Of a DNA stretch of 46,030 bases, positions 44,642 to 46,030 are shown piece after piece (positions within the stretch are counted from its first letter, which is position 1; the number at the start of each line of letters is the position of its first letter). Under the pieces are notes generated by a model. It saw nothing but the letters and a program-made list of their open reading frames with translations. It did no database searches and was not told the origin of the DNA. This stretch comes from Pseudonocardiales bacterium. Lineage in GTDB: Bacteria; Actinomycetota; Actinomycetes; Mycobacteriales; Jatrophihabitantaceae. The DNA is taken from positions 1 to 46,030 of the forward strand of contig JAVEEN010000294.1 of the NCBI GenBank assembly GCA_030840445.1, read 5' to 3'. A program made the translations under genes and the position numbers.

Positions 44642-44655
44642 CGCCCGAGAACCCC

Positions 44656-46030
44656 ATGGACGATTCTGAATCGAACGACGCTGCCCTTCTTGAGCGGGTC
44701 AGGTCAGGCGACGTTGCGGCGTACGCCGAGCTCTACCGACGTCACGTGCGGGTGGCGACCCGCGCCGCACTCAAATGGACCCGACAGCCGGCCGACGCTG
44801 CCGACCTCGTGTCTGACTGCTTCACGCGGACGCTCATTGCGATTCGCGCCGGGAAGGGTCCCGAGCACCACTTCGTGCCTTATCTGCTGAGCGCCGTTCG
44901 CAACGGTGCCATCGAGGCATCGCGGCGCGCAGCCAGAACCATCCCGGTCGGTACCGACGATGCCATCGGTGACAAGGGACGTTCTGATCCAGGCCCGAGT
45001 GCTGACGACACGGTCTTCCGCAACATCGACCGCTCCCTCGTGATGAAGGCATTGCTGAGTCTTCCCGAGCGCTGGCGGGATGTCCTCGTCCGCACCGAGA
45101 TCCACGGCAGGAGCCCGAAGGAGATCGGACAGGAACTCGGCATGACACCCAACAGCGTTTCAGCGCTCGCCGTCCGGGCTCGCGAAGGGCTGCGGATGGC
45201 ATGGTTGGACGCCCACGTGATGAGCCTGGCCGCGGACGCTTCGTCGGTGTGCCGTGAGGTGCGCCCGGATCTGAGCGCATGGCTGCTCGGCAGGCTGAGG
45301 TCACGGCGCGCGAAGGAGATTGCCGATCACGTCGGTGACTGTGAAGACTGCTCACTGATTCTCGATGAGCTCGGTACTGTCCGCCAAAACATGCGTGCGT
45401 TTTTCCTTCCGATCAGCGCCGGTCCACCGGCATCGGCACTTCAGTCCACGCACCGCCGGCCGCCGCGCCGAGTTCGGCGCCGACTGCTGCATCGCGCCTC
45501 GCTGATCGCTGCCGCTGGTGGTGTCGCGGGAGTGGTGATCCTGGCCGCTGCGCTACGCGACCACGGTGGCCCGCATTCACCGGCGCCGGAGGCCGCCCAA
45601 CAGGGAACGTCGGCCACGTCCCCGGCCACGTCCCCGGCCACGTCCCCGGCCATGCCCCCAGCCATGCCCCCAGCCATGCCCCCGGCTAACCCGCCACGTA
45701 TCGCCAAACCTTCCCCACCGGTTCTCCGCGTGACGATTGCGCTGATTGTCGACGAGAACACGCCACCCTCTGCTGTGGCCTTTCGAGTCACTGCCCGCCA
45801 GGATGCGAACGTCCCTACTCCGGGTCCGATCACCGTCACGATCGACGTACCAGTGGGCGCCTCATATACCGGCACCCAGTCACCGACCGTGCTGTGCAGA
45901 AAAGCCGCCGGTGGCCCCATCGCCTGTCAACTGCCGGGACTGGCCGCACAGGAGCAGCAATCGTGGACCATCTTCGTCGCGCAGCCACCGGGATCCCCCT
46001 CGGTCAGGCTCCCCGTTGTGGCGGCAGCTA
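44656..46030 (+). CDS. ECF-type RNA polymerase sigma factor fused to zinc anti-sigma motif, TM helix and extracytoplasmic domain (partial, runs off right edge)
   Basis: Open frame from ATG 44656 to window end: LLERVRSGDVAAYAELYRRHVRVATRAALKWTRQPADAADLVSDCFTRTL; LLSLPERWRDVLVRTEIHGRSPKEIGQELGMTPNSVSALAVRAREGLR; HVGDCEDC (HxxxCxxC); LIAAAGGVAGVVILAAAL; absent from ORF track because no stop lies in the window. Confidence 0.8.
   Translation, partial: MDDSESNDAALLERVRSGDVAAYAELYRRHVRVATRAALKWTRQPADAADLVSDCFTRTLIAIRAGKGPEHHFVPYLLSAVRNGAIEASRRAARTIPVGTDDAIGDKGRSDPGPSADDTVFRNIDRSLVMKALLSLPERWRDVLVRTEIHGRSPKEIGQELGMTPNSVSALAVRAREGLRMAWLDAHVMSLAADASSVCREVRPDLSAWLLGRLRSRRAKEIADHVGDCEDCSLILDELGTVRQNMRAFFLPISAGPPASALQSTHRRPPRRVRRRLLHRASLIAAAGGVAGVVILAAALRDHGGPHSPAPEAAQQGTSATSPATSPATSPAMPPAMPPAMPPANPPRIAKPSPPVLRVTIALIVDENTPPSAVAFRVTARQDANVPTPGPITVTIDVPVGASYTGTQSPTVLCRKAAGGPIACQLPGLAAQEQQSWTIFVAQPPGSPSVRLPVVAAA
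45613..45684 (+). repeat. 12-bp repeats: (gccacgtccccg)x3 then (gccatgcccccR)x3, encoding ATSP x3 + AMPP x3
   Basis: Read directly, in frame in the sigma-fusion CDS. Confidence 0.9.

Overview
High-GC actinobacterial window, almost entirely metabolic, with no rRNA, tRNA, CRISPR array or transposase that I can support. (1) About 1-8.9 kb is an L-fucose / fucosylated-glycan utilisation locus: FAH-family hydrolase (partial), L-fuconate dehydratase, GntR regulator, galactonate-dehydratase-like enolase-superfamily enzyme, sugar ABC binding protein plus two permeases, and GH29 alpha-L-fucosidase. A repeated palindrome, CATCnGATG, marks its promoters. (2) About 9.4-40.9 kb is a large catabolic locus for an unidentified substrate. 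It holds two ThDP enzymes, two Fe/polyamine-type binding proteins with one ATPase and one fused permease, an HIBADH-family dehydrogenase, SDR, two alpha/beta-hydrolases, two MFS exporters, an N-carbamoylsarcosine-amidase-like hydrolase, a complete SRPBCC + FAD + 2Fe-2S + Mo hydroxylase, a GntR regulator, two luciferase-like monooxygenases, an orphan EutA-type reactivase with a His/Asp-rich leader, a bicupin, an ALDH, a Clp-like ATPase with only the first AAA module, an M29/NicX-superfamily metalloenzyme and a hydantoinase/allantoinase-type amidohydrolase. A second sequence motif (GGATACnnTATCC / ATTCAGAATCCA) recurs at its promoters and suggests a single regulon. This locus is the best candidate for an undescribed system. 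(3) About 40.9-43.5 kb is a poorly coding stretch with a 20-bp-stem hairpin, short tandem repeats and an SOS-box-like site. (4) About 43.5-46.0 kb carries a UDP-GlcNAc 2-epimerase followed by an ECF sigma factor fused to a zinc anti-sigma motif, TM segment and extracytoplasmic domain (runs off the window). All family calls come from reading motifs by eye; no database search was run.
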